Source of the DNA: JAFDVL01 sp031371805
GTDB taxonomy: Bacteria; Acidobacteriota; Blastocatellia; RBC074
Length of the DNA: 22,877 bases
NCBI GenBank assembly: GCA_031371805.1
Contig: JANMKB010000548.1
Coordinates: 1-22,877 of the forward strand
Direction: 5' to 3'
This document shows, one piece after another, positions 7,452-16,168 of this stretch (the first letter of the stretch is position 1; every line of letters starts with the position of its first letter). The position numbers were made by a program, and so were the translations under genes. Below the pieces are notes generated by a model. That model was not told where the DNA came from and did no database searches. It saw only the letters and a program-made list of their open reading frames with translations.

Positions 7452-8621
7452 ATGGGCGAAATTTTAGCCGCCTTCGCAACTTGTCACGCACCGCAATTAT
7501 TCACGTATCCGCCGGATGAAGATCACGCGCAACTCGACGCGACTGTCGCGGCGATGCGTGAACTGGGCAAAATTCTGGATGAAACAAAGCCTGAGGTAAT
7601 TTTATTTTTGGGCAGCGATCATCTCGAAACGTTTTCGATGTCGTGCAATCCGACCTTTGCGATCATTGCCGGAAATCGCGCCAAAGCCGAATTCGCCGGA
7701 CGAACGTTTGACCGTCCGATTCACCGCGAGATGGCGGAAGATTTTTTGCACAAACTCGTCCACGCTGATTTCGACATCGCGTATTCCGAAGACGCGATTC
7801 TCGGTCACACTTTCGCTGTGCCATTTGAATTTGTCATCGGTGACCGCGACATACCCATCGTGCCATTTCATACGAATGTTTATTTGCCACCGCTGCCAAG
7901 TCCGAAACGCTGCGCAGCATTAGGACGCGCCATTGCTGAAGTCATCGCTTCGCGCCCTGAACGTTTCGCCATTATTGCCAGCGGCGGCATGTCGCATTAT
8001 CCCGGCACGTGGAAATATCCGCAGCCTGAATTTGAATTTGATCGCTGGGTGATTCAGGAACTGGAAAAAGGCAACGCGAATGCGGTGCTTGATTTGACCG
8101 CAGAACAACTGGACGCGGCGGGAAATACGGAATTATTGCCGTGGGCAATTATGCTCGGAGCGATTGGCAATCAGCCAGGAGAATTATTGCAATACACACC
8201 AACCTGGCATCACGGACACGCGATGATGCGCTTCCTGCCTGCACGTGAAAAAGCTGTGGCGGCGATGGCGGAGTTACCGAAATATGGAGGCGTAAACTTC
8301 GATAATGAAGGCTTCAATTTTTACGCGCATCCTCCGGCAGAAGCCTACAATTTGAATAAACTTTTATTCGATGTGCGTCACGATGGAGCGCTGCGCCGCC
8401 GCCTGCTAACTGAATTCGATAGCGTCATTACGCAATACAATATCGAAGGCGATGGCATTGACGCCGCCCATGCAATCGCTGAAGTTGGAACTACGGCAAA
8501 GGTCAGCGACAACGCCGGACGCATCGTCAACGCCGGAGCGCATCCGCTCCACGCGCTGATGTCGCTGCATGCTGTCTACGGTGAAATGAAGCGCTTGCAA
8601 AGGGAATTGGCAGGATCGTAG
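7452..8621 (+). CDS. Fused LigB-LigA type class III extradiol ring-cleavage dioxygenase
   Basis: The 389-residue protein carries a LigB catalytic domain (about 1-270) followed by a LigA-type helical domain (about 285-380), a fusion order known from gallate-type dioxygenases. By analogy with LigB, the non-haem Fe(II) ligands would be His12 (CHAP), His57 (GSDH) and Glu227 (NTELLPW), and the catalytic base would be His182 (GGMSHYPG). The C-terminal half shows YNLNKLLFDVRHD and AGAHPLHALMSLHAVYG, typical of LigA. GAGGAG lies seven bases before the ATG. Such enzymes open catechol-type rings (protocatechuate, gallate and relatives) next to a hydroxyl group. No hydratase, aldolase or other ring-fission pathway gene is adjacent, so the substrate cannot be inferred from context. 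It is cytoplasmic, with no signal peptide. Confidence 0.9.
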   Translation: MGEILAAFATCHAPQLFTYPPDEDHAQLDATVAAMRELGKILDETKPEVILFLGSDHLETFSMSCNPTFAIIAGNRAKAEFAGRTFDRPIHREMAEDFLHKLVHADFDIAYSEDAILGHTFAVPFEFVIGDRDIPIVPFHTNVYLPPLPSPKRCAALGRAIAEVIASRPERFAIIASGGMSHYPGTWKYPQPEFEFDRWVIQELEKGNANAVLDLTAEQLDAAGNTELLPWAIMLGAIGNQPGELLQYTPTWHHGHAMMRFLPAREKAVAAMAELPKYGGVNFDNEGFNFYAHPPAEAYNLNKLLFDVRHDGALRRRLLTEFDSVITQYNIEGDGIDAAHAIAEVGTTAKVSDNAGRIVNAGAHPLHALMSLHAVYGEMKRLQRELAGS

Positions 8622-8625
8622 AAAT

Positions 8626-8675
8626 GCAGAAGCCGGCACGAAGTAAGGGCGAATATTTCCCGTGCCGGCTTCTGC
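8626..8675. terminator. Perfect 15-bp hairpin between convergent genes
   Basis: GCAGAAGCCGGCACG at 8626-8640 pairs perfectly with 8661-8675 across a 20-base loop. It begins five bases after the dioxygenase stop and ends 11 bases before the stop of the decayed minus-strand gene, the place for a bidirectional terminator. There is no clear T-run on the plus side, so intrinsic termination is uncertain. Confidence 0.7.
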
Positions 8676-8686
8676 AAGACATCTTC

Positions 8687-9380
8687 CTAACGCTCCACAT
8701 TTTCCAAAATCCAAATGCCGCCAGATGCTTCGGTAATGGGGAGCATTAACTGATTCGCTGTCAGTGCCATATCTAGATTTCTAACATCCGACATAATCAT
8801 TTGATTTGGGGCTTTCAAAGGCGGTCACGCGGAACGGTTCTCCGACCGGATGCGCCGTAGCCGGGTCAATTTGAATCCCCCACACATTGAAAAATCTGAT
8901 GCCATTTGAGATGAAATAAATCGTGCGTCCATCGGGCGACCAGCGCGGGTACGCAAAGACCTAACCATTGGCGCTATTCAGAACTCTCTCCTCACCACCT
9001 GCCAGTAATTTTTCGCGGATTTCCTGCTTACCTGCCTGCTGTGTAATGTAAGCAAACTTTTATCCATCGGGCGAGAAATCAGGATGAAAAGCATCTATGC
9101 CATTGGCTATTATAGATTGACCAGTGCCACTCATTCGTCTGGTTGCCGCATTAAAAGGTGAAGACCAGAGCCGTGTTCGCTCTGTCCGCGCAGCATACGC
9201 CAGTTTTTTACCATCCCGTGAAATCGTGACATCCGTATCGTATCCGGCATTGGTCGTCAGGCGTTCGGGACCGTTATTCCATCGCAATATTTTGGCATAG
9301 GTTTCAATTTTTCAGATATTTCTGACGCTTTGCGTGACTCCTTCAAAGTAAAGCGCGTCGCCTGCCGCCGACATCACTAC
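8687..9380 (-). pseudogene. Decayed WD40-like beta-propeller (C-terminal part of a sensor or kinase)
   Basis: On the minus strand, blocks of a PD40/TolB-type propeller can be read across several stops. They include SAAGDALYFEGVT, GPERLTTNAGYDTDV, AARTERTRLWSSPF, HPDFSPDG, PRWSPDGRTIYFI and VGEPFRVTAFESP. After a further frameshift comes ASGGIWILENVER, with a stop at 8687-8689. In-frame stops fall after FSPDG and after SANG, among others, so no intact product is possible. The block order matches the C-terminal propeller that Acidobacteriota attach to serine/threonine kinases or winged-helix regulators. The N-terminal domains are missing: the homology stops near 9380, where a remnant of a different gene begins on the other strand. 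Confidence 0.8.
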
Positions 9381-9384
9381 GAAC

Positions 9385-10174
9385 TGGATTGTGGAGCAGA
9401 TGGTGGGGCGCGATACCAAATCTTTTTTCCATCATCAGGAACATGAGTGCGGCGCTGAATTGCTGAACGTTGCTCATCTCAATTTGCCGAATCCACGCGG
9501 AGATGAAGACATTTTGCAGGACATTTCGTTCACGTTGCACGCCGGAGAAATACTGGGAATTTATGGCTTGATGGGAGCCGGACGGACAGAATTATTTGAA
9601 TGTCTGACAGGGAATTATGCTTGTGCCGGAAAATCGGCAACAGTTGGGATTAGTGCCAACGCTTTCTGTTGCCAGCAATATTACGCTGGCGAGTCTGGCG
9701 AAATTTACGAAAAGTTTTTTTCTCTCCAAACAGCTTGAATCAAGCGACGTAACAAAAATGATCAGTGCTCTTGTTATCAAAACTTCAACCCCACAACAAT
9801 TGATCGGTTCTTTGAGCGGCGGCAATCAACAAAAAGTTGTCGTCGCGAAAGCGTTGCTGACCGAACCAAAGTTTTATTGCTGGATGAACCGACGCGCGGG
9901 ATTGATTATCGCTTCGCAATTATTGGCGGCGCCTCCGGCAACAGGTGAATCATTTGAATTGAATGCAATTGCGGCAGTTGTCTTAGGTGGCACTTCGTTA
10001 TCCGGCGGACGTGGCCCAGTCGGCGGTACATTAATCGGAGCCTTTGTTATCAGCGTGCTGAGCGCTGGCTTGGTTTTATTGGGCGTCTCAGAATTCTGGT
10101 AAATCGTCATCAAAGGCGTTGTGATTATTCTGGCGGTTGTGGTAGACCAATTACAACAACGATTAAAACGATAG
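9385..10174 (+). pseudogene. Collapsed sugar-ABC cassette: RbsA-type ATPase C-terminus joined to RbsC-type permease C-terminus
   Basis: The first part (about 9385-9900) reads as the second ATPase half of a ribose/xylose-type transporter. It has EQMVGRD, then a Walker A region with an altered loop (GLMGAGRTEL), a shift of frame near 9620-9660, VPENRQQLGLVPTLSVASNITL, the signature LSGGNQQKV, and Walker B LLLDEPTRG in a third phase. Near 9903-9912 it passes directly into a permease C-terminus (ATGESFELNAIAAVVLGGTSLSGGRG, written here as family motif positions about 9940-10020, then LLGVSEFW). A TAA at 10100-10102 interrupts the tail, which continues as IVIKGVVIILAVVVDQ to a TAG at 10172-10174. 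About half of the ATPase and most of the permease are gone. Multiple frameshifts make this non-functional. Confidence 0.85.
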
Positions 10175-10198
10175 AGATAGATTTCAAGAAAATGTTTT

Positions 10199-10313
10199 CC
10201 ACGAAGTTACATGAAGTAGCACGAAGAAGAGCGAAACGGCGAAACGGCGCGAGGCTGACTTGAGCGCTCTGTCACCTCGTCGCATCTTCGTGTCCCTTTG
10301 TGTGACTTCGTGG
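10199..10313. repeat. Inverted repeat with CCACGAAGT arms upstream of a PQQ dehydrogenase
   Basis: Arm 1 (10199-10227) and arm 2 (10285-10313) are imperfect reverse complements over 29 bases, with both outer and inner ends well conserved (CCACGAAGT and CACGAAGA). A short tandem of GAAACGGC lies between them at about 10233-10250. The rest of the 252-bp gap up to the next gene has no recognisable coding sequence. Confidence 0.75.
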
Positions 10314-10426
10314 ATGAGAAATTGCTTAAAAACTATGGCTGAGCAGTTGCCCTATTTGATTCGATCTGCCGGGCATTTTGCGGCACACGGAGTTCTGAAC
10401 AAATCATTAATTCAGGAGATTTTTTT

Positions 10427-12553
10427 ATGTACTATCCAAAACTCAAGGTTGTAGTCATTGCTTCGCTGCTGATTACGTTTGTTATATTTCTCTCGACCCG
10501 CACACTAATAGTCAGCGGTCAGACAAAAAAATCCGGCGATATAACAGTCGCCAGAATCATCGCCGAAGAAAAAGCTGACAAAGGCAACTGGCTGGCGCAC
10601 GGACGCACCTTCAACGAACAACGCTTTTCACCGCTCAAACAAATTAATGAACAGAATGTCGGGCAACTTGGTTTGGTGTGGCATTACGATCTGGACATAA
10701 ATCGTGGCGTAGAAGCTACGCCGATTGTCGTGGACGGCGTGATGTATACGACGGGCGCATTCAGTTTTGTTTATGCGCTGGATGTGCGCAGCGGAAAACT
10801 GCTGTGGAAATACGATCCTAAAGTGAACCGCGAATTTGCTACGAATGCCTGTTGCGATGTGGTGAATCGTGGTGTCGCTGTACTGGAAGGCAACGTTTAT
10901 CTCGCTACGCTGGATGGATATTTGGATGCGCTGGAGGCGACGACGGGGAAACGTGTCTGGCGGATAGACACGCTGACAGATCGTGCGCGACCTTACACGA
11001 TTACAGGCGCTCCACGCATTGCCGGAAAAAATATTGTCATCGGTAATGCGGGCGGCGAATTCGGCGTGCGCGGTTATGTGACAGCGTATGACGCGAAGAC
11101 GGGCAAGCAGGCGTGGCGCTTTTTCACTGTGCCGGGTGATCCGAAAAAGCCTTATGAATCAAAGGCGCTGGAAATGGCGGCAAAGACGTGGAAGGGCGAT
11201 AAATATTGGGAATACGGCGGCGGCGGCACGGTGTGGGATTCGATGACTTACGATCCCGAATTGAATCTGCTTTACCTCGGCGTCGGCAATGGTTCGCCGT
11301 GGAGTTCTTATGTGCGCAGTCCCGGCGGCGGCGATAATTTATTTCTCTCTTCTATCGTTGCTGTCAAAGCCGACACGGGTGAATACGTGTGGCATTACCA
11401 AACGACGCCGGGCGATAAATACGATTTCACCGCGACACAGCACATGATTCTGGCTGATCTCAGTATCGGCGGACAAGCGCGCAAAGTAATCATGCAAGCG
11501 CCAAAAAATGGATTCTTTTATGTACTGGATCGCAAGACCGGGCAATTTATTTCGGCGGAAAAATACGTAATGGTGACGTGGGCAACTGGCGTAGACCCGA
11601 AAACAGGGCGCGTCAATGAAGATGCAGTCGGCACGGATTATTCCAAAGAACCGAAGCTGATTATGCCGAGTCCATTTGGCGGGCATAACTGGCATCCGAT
11701 GTCGTTCTCGCCACTGACTGGATTGGCTTACATTCCGGCGCAGGACACAGCGTTTCCGTACAGCAATGATCCGAATTACAAACCCGGCAAACGTGGCTTC
11801 AACATCGCGCAGCAACCCATCCCGAATCCCGAAGACGAAACAGGCATTAAGCAAATGGTCGAAGGCAGCGTTGGTTATTTGCTGGCGTGGAATCCCGTCA
11901 CGCAAAAAGCGGCGTGGAAAATTACCTACAAACATCCCCTCAATGGCGGAGTGCTTTCAACCGCAGGCAATCTGGTTTTTATCGGCACGACTGATGGGCG
12001 CGTAGTCGCATACTCTGCCGATAAAGGTCAACAATTGTGGGAAGCTCCGGCGCAAACCGGCATTATCGCGCCGCCGATTTCATATTCTGTGAACGGCGAA
12101 CAATACGTCACCGTGATGGCAGGCTGGGGCGGCGTGTTGGGCGTGATTGGTGGAGACATGGCCGCCGCCGCTAAGGTCAAATCGCACGCTCGTGTGTTGA
12201 CGTTCAAAATCGGAGGCAAAGATATCTTGCCACCCTTGCCGCCGGATGCGCCAATCCCTGCGCCTCCGCCCATGACTGCTTCGGCAGAAGTTGTGCAGGG
12301 CGGGCGGATACTGTACACGGCGTATTGCGCTACGTGTCACGGCGGCGCGGCGGTGAGCGGCGGTGTGATCGCCGACCTGCGCCACCTGAATCAAAACAAG
12401 CACGAAGCCTTCGTCGGCATTGTGCAAAACGGCATCGCCAGCAAAGGCATGCCGAGTTATACAGGCGTTCTGAAAGACGATGAAATCAAAGCGATTCAGG
12501 CGTTTGTGATCAAACGTGCGCACGATGAGAGGGCGAGTAACAAGGGAAATTAA
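10427..12553 (+). CDS. Quinohemoprotein alcohol dehydrogenase (PQQ + C-terminal cytochrome c), calcium type
   Basis: A 708-residue periplasmic enzyme that oxidises alcohols with PQQ and passes electrons to its own haem. An N-terminal hydrophobic segment (about 8-30) ends near SGQ. The eight-bladed propeller spans about 50-590. Key residues are the vicinal disulfide Cys142-Cys143, metal ligands Glu211 (GGEFGVRG) and Asn288 (GVGNG), and catalytic Asp333 in YDFTATQ. Position +2 from Asp333 is Thr335, not Asp, as in calcium-dependent enzymes. A proline-rich linker (about 597-610) leads to a cytochrome c domain with haem motif CATCH (634-638) and probable axial Met675 (GMPSY). AGGAG stands before the ATG. 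Ethanol or longer alcohols are likely substrates. No pqq biosynthesis genes are in the window. Confidence 0.93.
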   Translation: MYYPKLKVVVIASLLITFVIFLSTRTLIVSGQTKKSGDITVARIIAEEKADKGNWLAHGRTFNEQRFSPLKQINEQNVGQLGLVWHYDLDINRGVEATPIVVDGVMYTTGAFSFVYALDVRSGKLLWKYDPKVNREFATNACCDVVNRGVAVLEGNVYLATLDGYLDALEATTGKRVWRIDTLTDRARPYTITGAPRIAGKNIVIGNAGGEFGVRGYVTAYDAKTGKQAWRFFTVPGDPKKPYESKALEMAAKTWKGDKYWEYGGGGTVWDSMTYDPELNLLYLGVGNGSPWSSYVRSPGGGDNLFLSSIVAVKADTGEYVWHYQTTPGDKYDFTATQHMILADLSIGGQARKVIMQAPKNGFFYVLDRKTGQFISAEKYVMVTWATGVDPKTGRVNEDAVGTDYSKEPKLIMPSPFGGHNWHPMSFSPLTGLAYIPAQDTAFPYSNDPNYKPGKRGFNIAQQPIPNPEDETGIKQMVEGSVGYLLAWNPVTQKAAWKITYKHPLNGGVLSTAGNLVFIGTTDGRVVAYSADKGQQLWEAPAQTGIIAPPISYSVNGEQYVTVMAGWGGVLGVIGGDMAAAAKVKSHARVLTFKIGGKDILPPLPPDAPIPAPPPMTASAEVVQGGRILYTAYCATCHGGAAVSGGVIADLRHLNQNKHEAFVGIVQNGIASKGMPSYTGVLKDDEIKAIQAFVIKRAHDERASNKGN

Positions 12554-12621
12554 GTTTCAAAACGTATGACTATGCCTTTCACGGGGAAGATTTGAGCTTG
12601 TGAAAAGTAAGAACCTCAATA

Positions 12622-12666
12622 CAAAGGGTCAAAGGTTGTTTCCAAAAGGGTTTCTTTGGCCCTTTG
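12622..12666. terminator. Hairpin after the quinohemoprotein gene
   Basis: Arms 12622-12634 and 12654-12666 pair at 12 of 13 positions (CAAAGGGTCAAAG with CTTTGGCCCTTTG), with a 19-base loop. It lies about 70 bases after the stop and upstream of the GH3 promoter. There is no strong T-run directly after the stem. Confidence 0.5.
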
Positions 12667-12714
12667 AACCTTAGACTCTTTGAGTTGAAAAGCTCAGTTT
12701 GTAGACGGCTTCGG

Positions 12715-12720
12715 TATAAT
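12715..12720 (+). promoter_or_regulatory. Candidate -10 box (TATAAT) for the GH3 gene
   Basis: A perfect TATAAT sits 36 bases before the GH3 start codon, in a gap otherwise poor in such matches. The nearest TTGAAA (12685-12690) is 24 bases away, too far for a standard -35. Only the -10 assignment is proposed. Confidence 0.4.
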
Positions 12721-12756
12721 TTGTTACTCCACACAAACTGACTCCAGGAGAAATTT

Positions 12757-14967
12757 ATGCTTCGCACCAACTCGCAAATTTTTACATTCTGCTTATTGTT
12801 TACGGCGCTGCTGGCAATTCGTCCGGAGGTTTACGCACAATCGGAGCATCCATTTCAGAATTCCGCTTTGCCGCTTGAACAGCGCGTCGAAAATATTCTG
12901 TCGTTGATGACGCTGGATGAAAAGATTGCCTGCCTGAATACCAATACGGCTGTTCCACGATTGCGCATTCCCAACATTGGTGGCGCGGAAGGCTTGCATC
13001 AACTCGTTGTCAAAGGCGGACCCGGTCAGCGAGACCCTGTGCCGACGACCTCGTTTGCGCTGGCGATTGGCATGGGCGCGTCGTGGAATCCTGCCTTGAT
13101 TCGCCGCGCAGGCGAGGCGCAATCGTATGAAGCGCGTTATGTGCAGCAAAGCGAAAAGTACAAAAAAACTGTGTTGGTCAACTGGCTTAACGTAGACCTG
13201 GCACGTGATCCGCGCTGGGGGCGTTATGAAGAAAGTTACAGCGAAGACCCGTTTCTGACTGGCACAATGGCGACGGCTTTTATTCGTGGCTTGCAAGGCG
13301 ATGATCCGAAATATTGGCGTGCAGCGGCGTTGCTCAAACACTTCCTCGCCAACAGCAACGAAACGACGCGCACGCGGTCTTCCTCGGATTTCGATCAGCG
13401 TTTGTTCCGTGAATATTACTCCGTCCCGTTTCGGATGAGCATTGTCGAAGGCGGCGCGCGTTCGTTTATGGCTTCTTACAACAAATGGAACGGCGTACCG
13501 ATGCTCTTGCATCCTTCGCAAAAAATGGTGCTGGCGGGCGAATGGGGACTGGATGGGATTTTCTCAACCGACTTGGGTTCGGTCGGCAATTTGGTGACAC
13601 AGCAAAAATATCTGAAGACGATGGAAGAGGCCGTCGCCGCTACGATCAAAGCGGGACACGGGCAGTTATTGTGGTTCCCAATGGCGGACGGCGATTTGCG
13701 CAAGACGCTCGCCAATGCTTTCGAGCAAAAATTGCTGACCGAAGCCGATTTGGATGCCGCCTTGAAAGGCAAATTCCGCACGGTGATTCGTTTGGGCATG
13801 CTTGATCCGACGACGCTTTACAGTCAGATTGGCGCGGCGAATGAACCGGAGCCGTGGACGACTGAAAAGCACAAAGCCATTGCCCGCGAAGTCGCACGCG
13901 AGTCAACCGTCTTGCTGAAAAATGCGAGCAACTTTTTGCCGTTGAATAAACAAACCATCAAATCCATCGCGGTCATCGGTTCGCGTGCCGACAAAGTCGA
14001 AACGGATTTTTATGGTGGCCCGACGCCTTATGCAATTTCTGCGTTGCAAGGTATCAAGGAAAAAGTTGGCTCCAGCGTGACGGTGAATTATGCGGCGAAC
14101 AATAACAATGACGCAGCCGTCAAAGCGGCGAGATCATCCGATGTCGCTATCGTGGTCGTCGGCAATGAGCCGATTTGCGGTTCCACCAATCCGATGGAGA
14201 TGTTCAATAACGACGGCTCGACCAAGCCGTGCGCGGATAAAGGCATGGGACGCGAAGGCCGCGACCGCGAATCGCTCGCGCTGTCAGAAGAAGAATTGAT
14301 CAAGCAAGTTTTCGCGGCGAATCCGAAAACCATAGTCGTGCTGGTGTCGAGCTTCCCGTATGCCATCAACTGGACGCAACAAAACGTGCCTGCGATTTTG
14401 CACATCACGCACGCCGCGCAGGAACAGGGCAGCGCCTTAGCCGATGTAATTTTCGGTGATTACAGCCCGGCTGGCAGGTTGACTACGACGTGGCCGAAAT
14501 CTCTTGACCAATTGCCGCCGCTCGAAGATTACGACATTCGCCACGGCCACACTTATCAATATTTCAAAGGCGAGCCGTTGTACGCCTTCGGACACGGGCT
14601 GAGCTACACGTCATTTGAATACTCCGATCTGAAATTGAGCGCACCAACGCTCAGTCAGAACGGTACGCTCACCGTCAGCTTCAAAATCAAAAACACGGGC
14701 AAGCGCGCCGGTGATGAAGTAGCGCAGCTTTACGTCGAGCATCTGCAATCCAAAGTGTCGCGTCCGCTCAAGGCGCTCAAAGGATTTCAGCGCGTAAGCC
14801 TGAAGGCAGGTGAAACCAGGACCGTGCAAATTCCCCTGCCCGCCACGGCGTTGGCCTGGTGGGATGAACAGAAAAATAACTGGCAAGTCGAAGTGGGAAC
14901 CGTCCACCTTTTAATTGGCAGTTCTTCCACCGCGATCCGCTTGCGCAAAGAGATGGCAGTGAAATAA
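12757..14967 (+). CDS. Secreted glycoside hydrolase family 3 enzyme (beta-glucosidase/xylosidase type)
   Basis: A 736-residue protein with a signal peptide (1-28, ending VYAQ). The GH3 TIM-barrel domain holds WLNVDLARDPRWGRYEESYSEDP (about 143-165), KHF at 194-196, and the predicted nucleophile Asp272 in FSTDLG. The alpha/beta sandwich domain follows from about residue 385 and contains a GREGRDRESLALS segment, where the acid/base glutamate is expected. A fibronectin type III-like domain ends the protein (about 655-730). The layout matches GH3 beta-glucosidases and beta-xylosidases of about 700-800 residues; the sugar specificity cannot be decided here. CCAGGAG precedes the ATG. It probably acts in the periplasm or outside, on oligosaccharides released from plant material. 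Confidence 0.93.
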   Translation: MLRTNSQIFTFCLLFTALLAIRPEVYAQSEHPFQNSALPLEQRVENILSLMTLDEKIACLNTNTAVPRLRIPNIGGAEGLHQLVVKGGPGQRDPVPTTSFALAIGMGASWNPALIRRAGEAQSYEARYVQQSEKYKKTVLVNWLNVDLARDPRWGRYEESYSEDPFLTGTMATAFIRGLQGDDPKYWRAAALLKHFLANSNETTRTRSSSDFDQRLFREYYSVPFRMSIVEGGARSFMASYNKWNGVPMLLHPSQKMVLAGEWGLDGIFSTDLGSVGNLVTQQKYLKTMEEAVAATIKAGHGQLLWFPMADGDLRKTLANAFEQKLLTEADLDAALKGKFRTVIRLGMLDPTTLYSQIGAANEPEPWTTEKHKAIAREVARESTVLLKNASNFLPLNKQTIKSIAVIGSRADKVETDFYGGPTPYAISALQGIKEKVGSSVTVNYAANNNNDAAVKAARSSDVAIVVVGNEPICGSTNPMEMFNNDGSTKPCADKGMGREGRDRESLALSEEELIKQVFAANPKTIVVLVSSFPYAINWTQQNVPAILHITHAAQEQGSALADVIFGDYSPAGRLTTTWPKSLDQLPPLEDYDIRHGHTYQYFKGEPLYAFGHGLSYTSFEYSDLKLSAPTLSQNGTLTVSFKIKNTGKRAGDEVAQLYVEHLQSKVSRPLKALKGFQRVSLKAGETRTVQIPLPATALAWWDEQKNNWQVEVGTVHLLIGSSSTAIRLRKEMAVK

Positions 14968-14981
14968 CGACAGGAGATGAT

Positions 14982-15017
14982 ATGTTGGTTGAAAAATGCC
15001 ACGCGCTTGCCGCGTAG
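14982..15017 (+). other. 11-codon open frame with good ribosome-binding site, possible gene stub
   Basis: AGGAG at 14972-14976 precedes an ATG at 14982 with proper spacing, but the frame stops after 11 codons at 15015-15017, where palindromic sequence begins. It may be the start of a lost downstream gene or a chance match. No function is claimed. Confidence 0.25.
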
Positions 15018-15036
15018 ATTGTTAGGTTGGCAGCTA

Positions 15037-15320
15037 CAAACAGGCGGCTAACAGCATTGGATGCCACGGCCTTGCGCCGTGGAGGCTCACGTTAGTCGCT
15101 ACAGTAGCAAGCACCGTGAAACTCCACGGGACAAGCCCGTGCCATCTGAGGGTCGGCAGACTCCGTTGTAGCCGCAAGCATGAGACTCCACGGGACAAGC
15201 CCGTGGTATCTGGGAAGCAAGTTTTCAACTGGCACAAATCGCTTCATCGAATTTTCTGCAGTGCGTTTTTTGCCGCGTGAGCGGCAGCCTGAATGTAACC
15301 GTGGTGTTTCAACCCACGGT
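15037..15320. repeat. Cluster of palindromic repeats (three copies of a CCACGG unit)
   Basis: One unit is inverted at 15061-15083, and two direct copies lie at 15123-15145 and 15187-15209 (TCCACGGGACAAGCCCGTG core). Copies one and two form an inverted pair. A small hairpin, ACCGTGG/CCACGGT, lies at 15298-15320, and a 14-base word at 15037-15050 is shared with 5976-5989. The 463-bp gap between GH3 and the VanZ-like gene contains no convincing gene. Confidence 0.8.
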
Positions 15321-15430
15321 AGCTTGAGCGAAGAAACGATGCGTCGTATCAGCAGCAGTTGAATATCGGGTTCGACGTTTTCCTTGATGTGTTCACAACT
15401 TATGCGCAGTCATACAAGGACAGAGTACTA

Positions 15431-16084
15431 ATGAATTCACTTGGTCTAAACACTCCGTTCTTTGCGGCTATGGTCATCTTTGTGATATGTGGACCTATCT
15501 GGTTAGGTTCGGCTATTTACCTTCGAGCAAAGAGGAAGAAGGATTACATCTTTCTCTTCTTCTTCACATTGTTTTTCTTCTATATCTACAAAGTGCTCGA
15601 CTACACCCTATTTCAGTTCCAGTTTCTTCTTGTTCTGAAGTACTTTTTTCCAAACCTTATGCTGAATGGCCGAACACCGGGGGAAAGCATCAATCTCGTC
15701 CCACTGGTCACGTTGACCAGTGCAGATTTCAAAACTTCAATACTCAACATCCTCCTAATGGTTCCTTTCGGACTCGGATTGCCTTTGCTAATGAGACTTC
15801 GATTGGGAAGGGTGACTCTGCTTGGAGGTGTTTTCAGCTTCGCGATAGAAATGATTCAACTGGTTTCTGGATTACTGGCGAATACCACATTTCGGATTGC
15901 CGACATAAACGACCTAATCTTTAATACAATCGGTGCCATGGTGGGATATGGCTTGTTCCAAGTCGTTTTGGCGACCGCTCTTCAAGCTATCAAGGCAACG
16001 AAGACGGAAAACAATCCAATAGCAAGATATCTTCTTGATGTGGGTGAGGGGATCAAGGCAAGAAACAGAACTGCAAGCAAATGA
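15431..16084 (+). CDS. VanZ-like integral membrane protein
   Basis: The start at 15431 is preceded by AAGGA ten bases upstream; the frame is also open from a TTG at 15359. The 217-residue product has about five hydrophobic helices. VanZ-family features (PF04892) include SINLVPLVTL, ILNILLMVPFGLGLPLL, FAIEMIQL and the conserved FRIADINDLIFNTIGAMVGY. VanZ was named for a teicoplanin-resistance protein, but most members have no known function. Base composition and codon use look more AT-rich and less biased than in the neighbours, and the gene sits between a repeat cluster and a gene remnant, so acquisition by transfer is possible. No resistance role should be assumed. Confidence 0.85.
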   Translation: MNSLGLNTPFFAAMVIFVICGPIWLGSAIYLRAKRKKDYIFLFFFTLFFFYIYKVLDYTLFQFQFLLVLKYFFPNLMLNGRTPGESINLVPLVTLTSADFKTSILNILLMVPFGLGLPLLMRLRLGRVTLLGGVFSFAIEMIQLVSGLLANTTFRIADINDLIFNTIGAMVGYGLFQVVLATALQAIKATKTENNPIARYLLDVGEGIKARNRTASK

Positions 16085-16168
16085 CATTGAAATCATCGAA
16101 CATCTATTGCACTGGAGATCGCGCAAATCTGATCTGTTCAAAGCGTGAAAATTTATAAGGAAATTTCT

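Noticed and set aside
15037..15320. CRISPR array in the repeat cluster
   Set aside because: Copies are few, in mixed orientation, with unequal spacers and palindromic cores; no cas gene is present.
15431..16084. Glycopeptide-resistance gene
   Set aside because: VanZ family membership alone does not indicate resistance, and no vanHAX-type genes are nearby.
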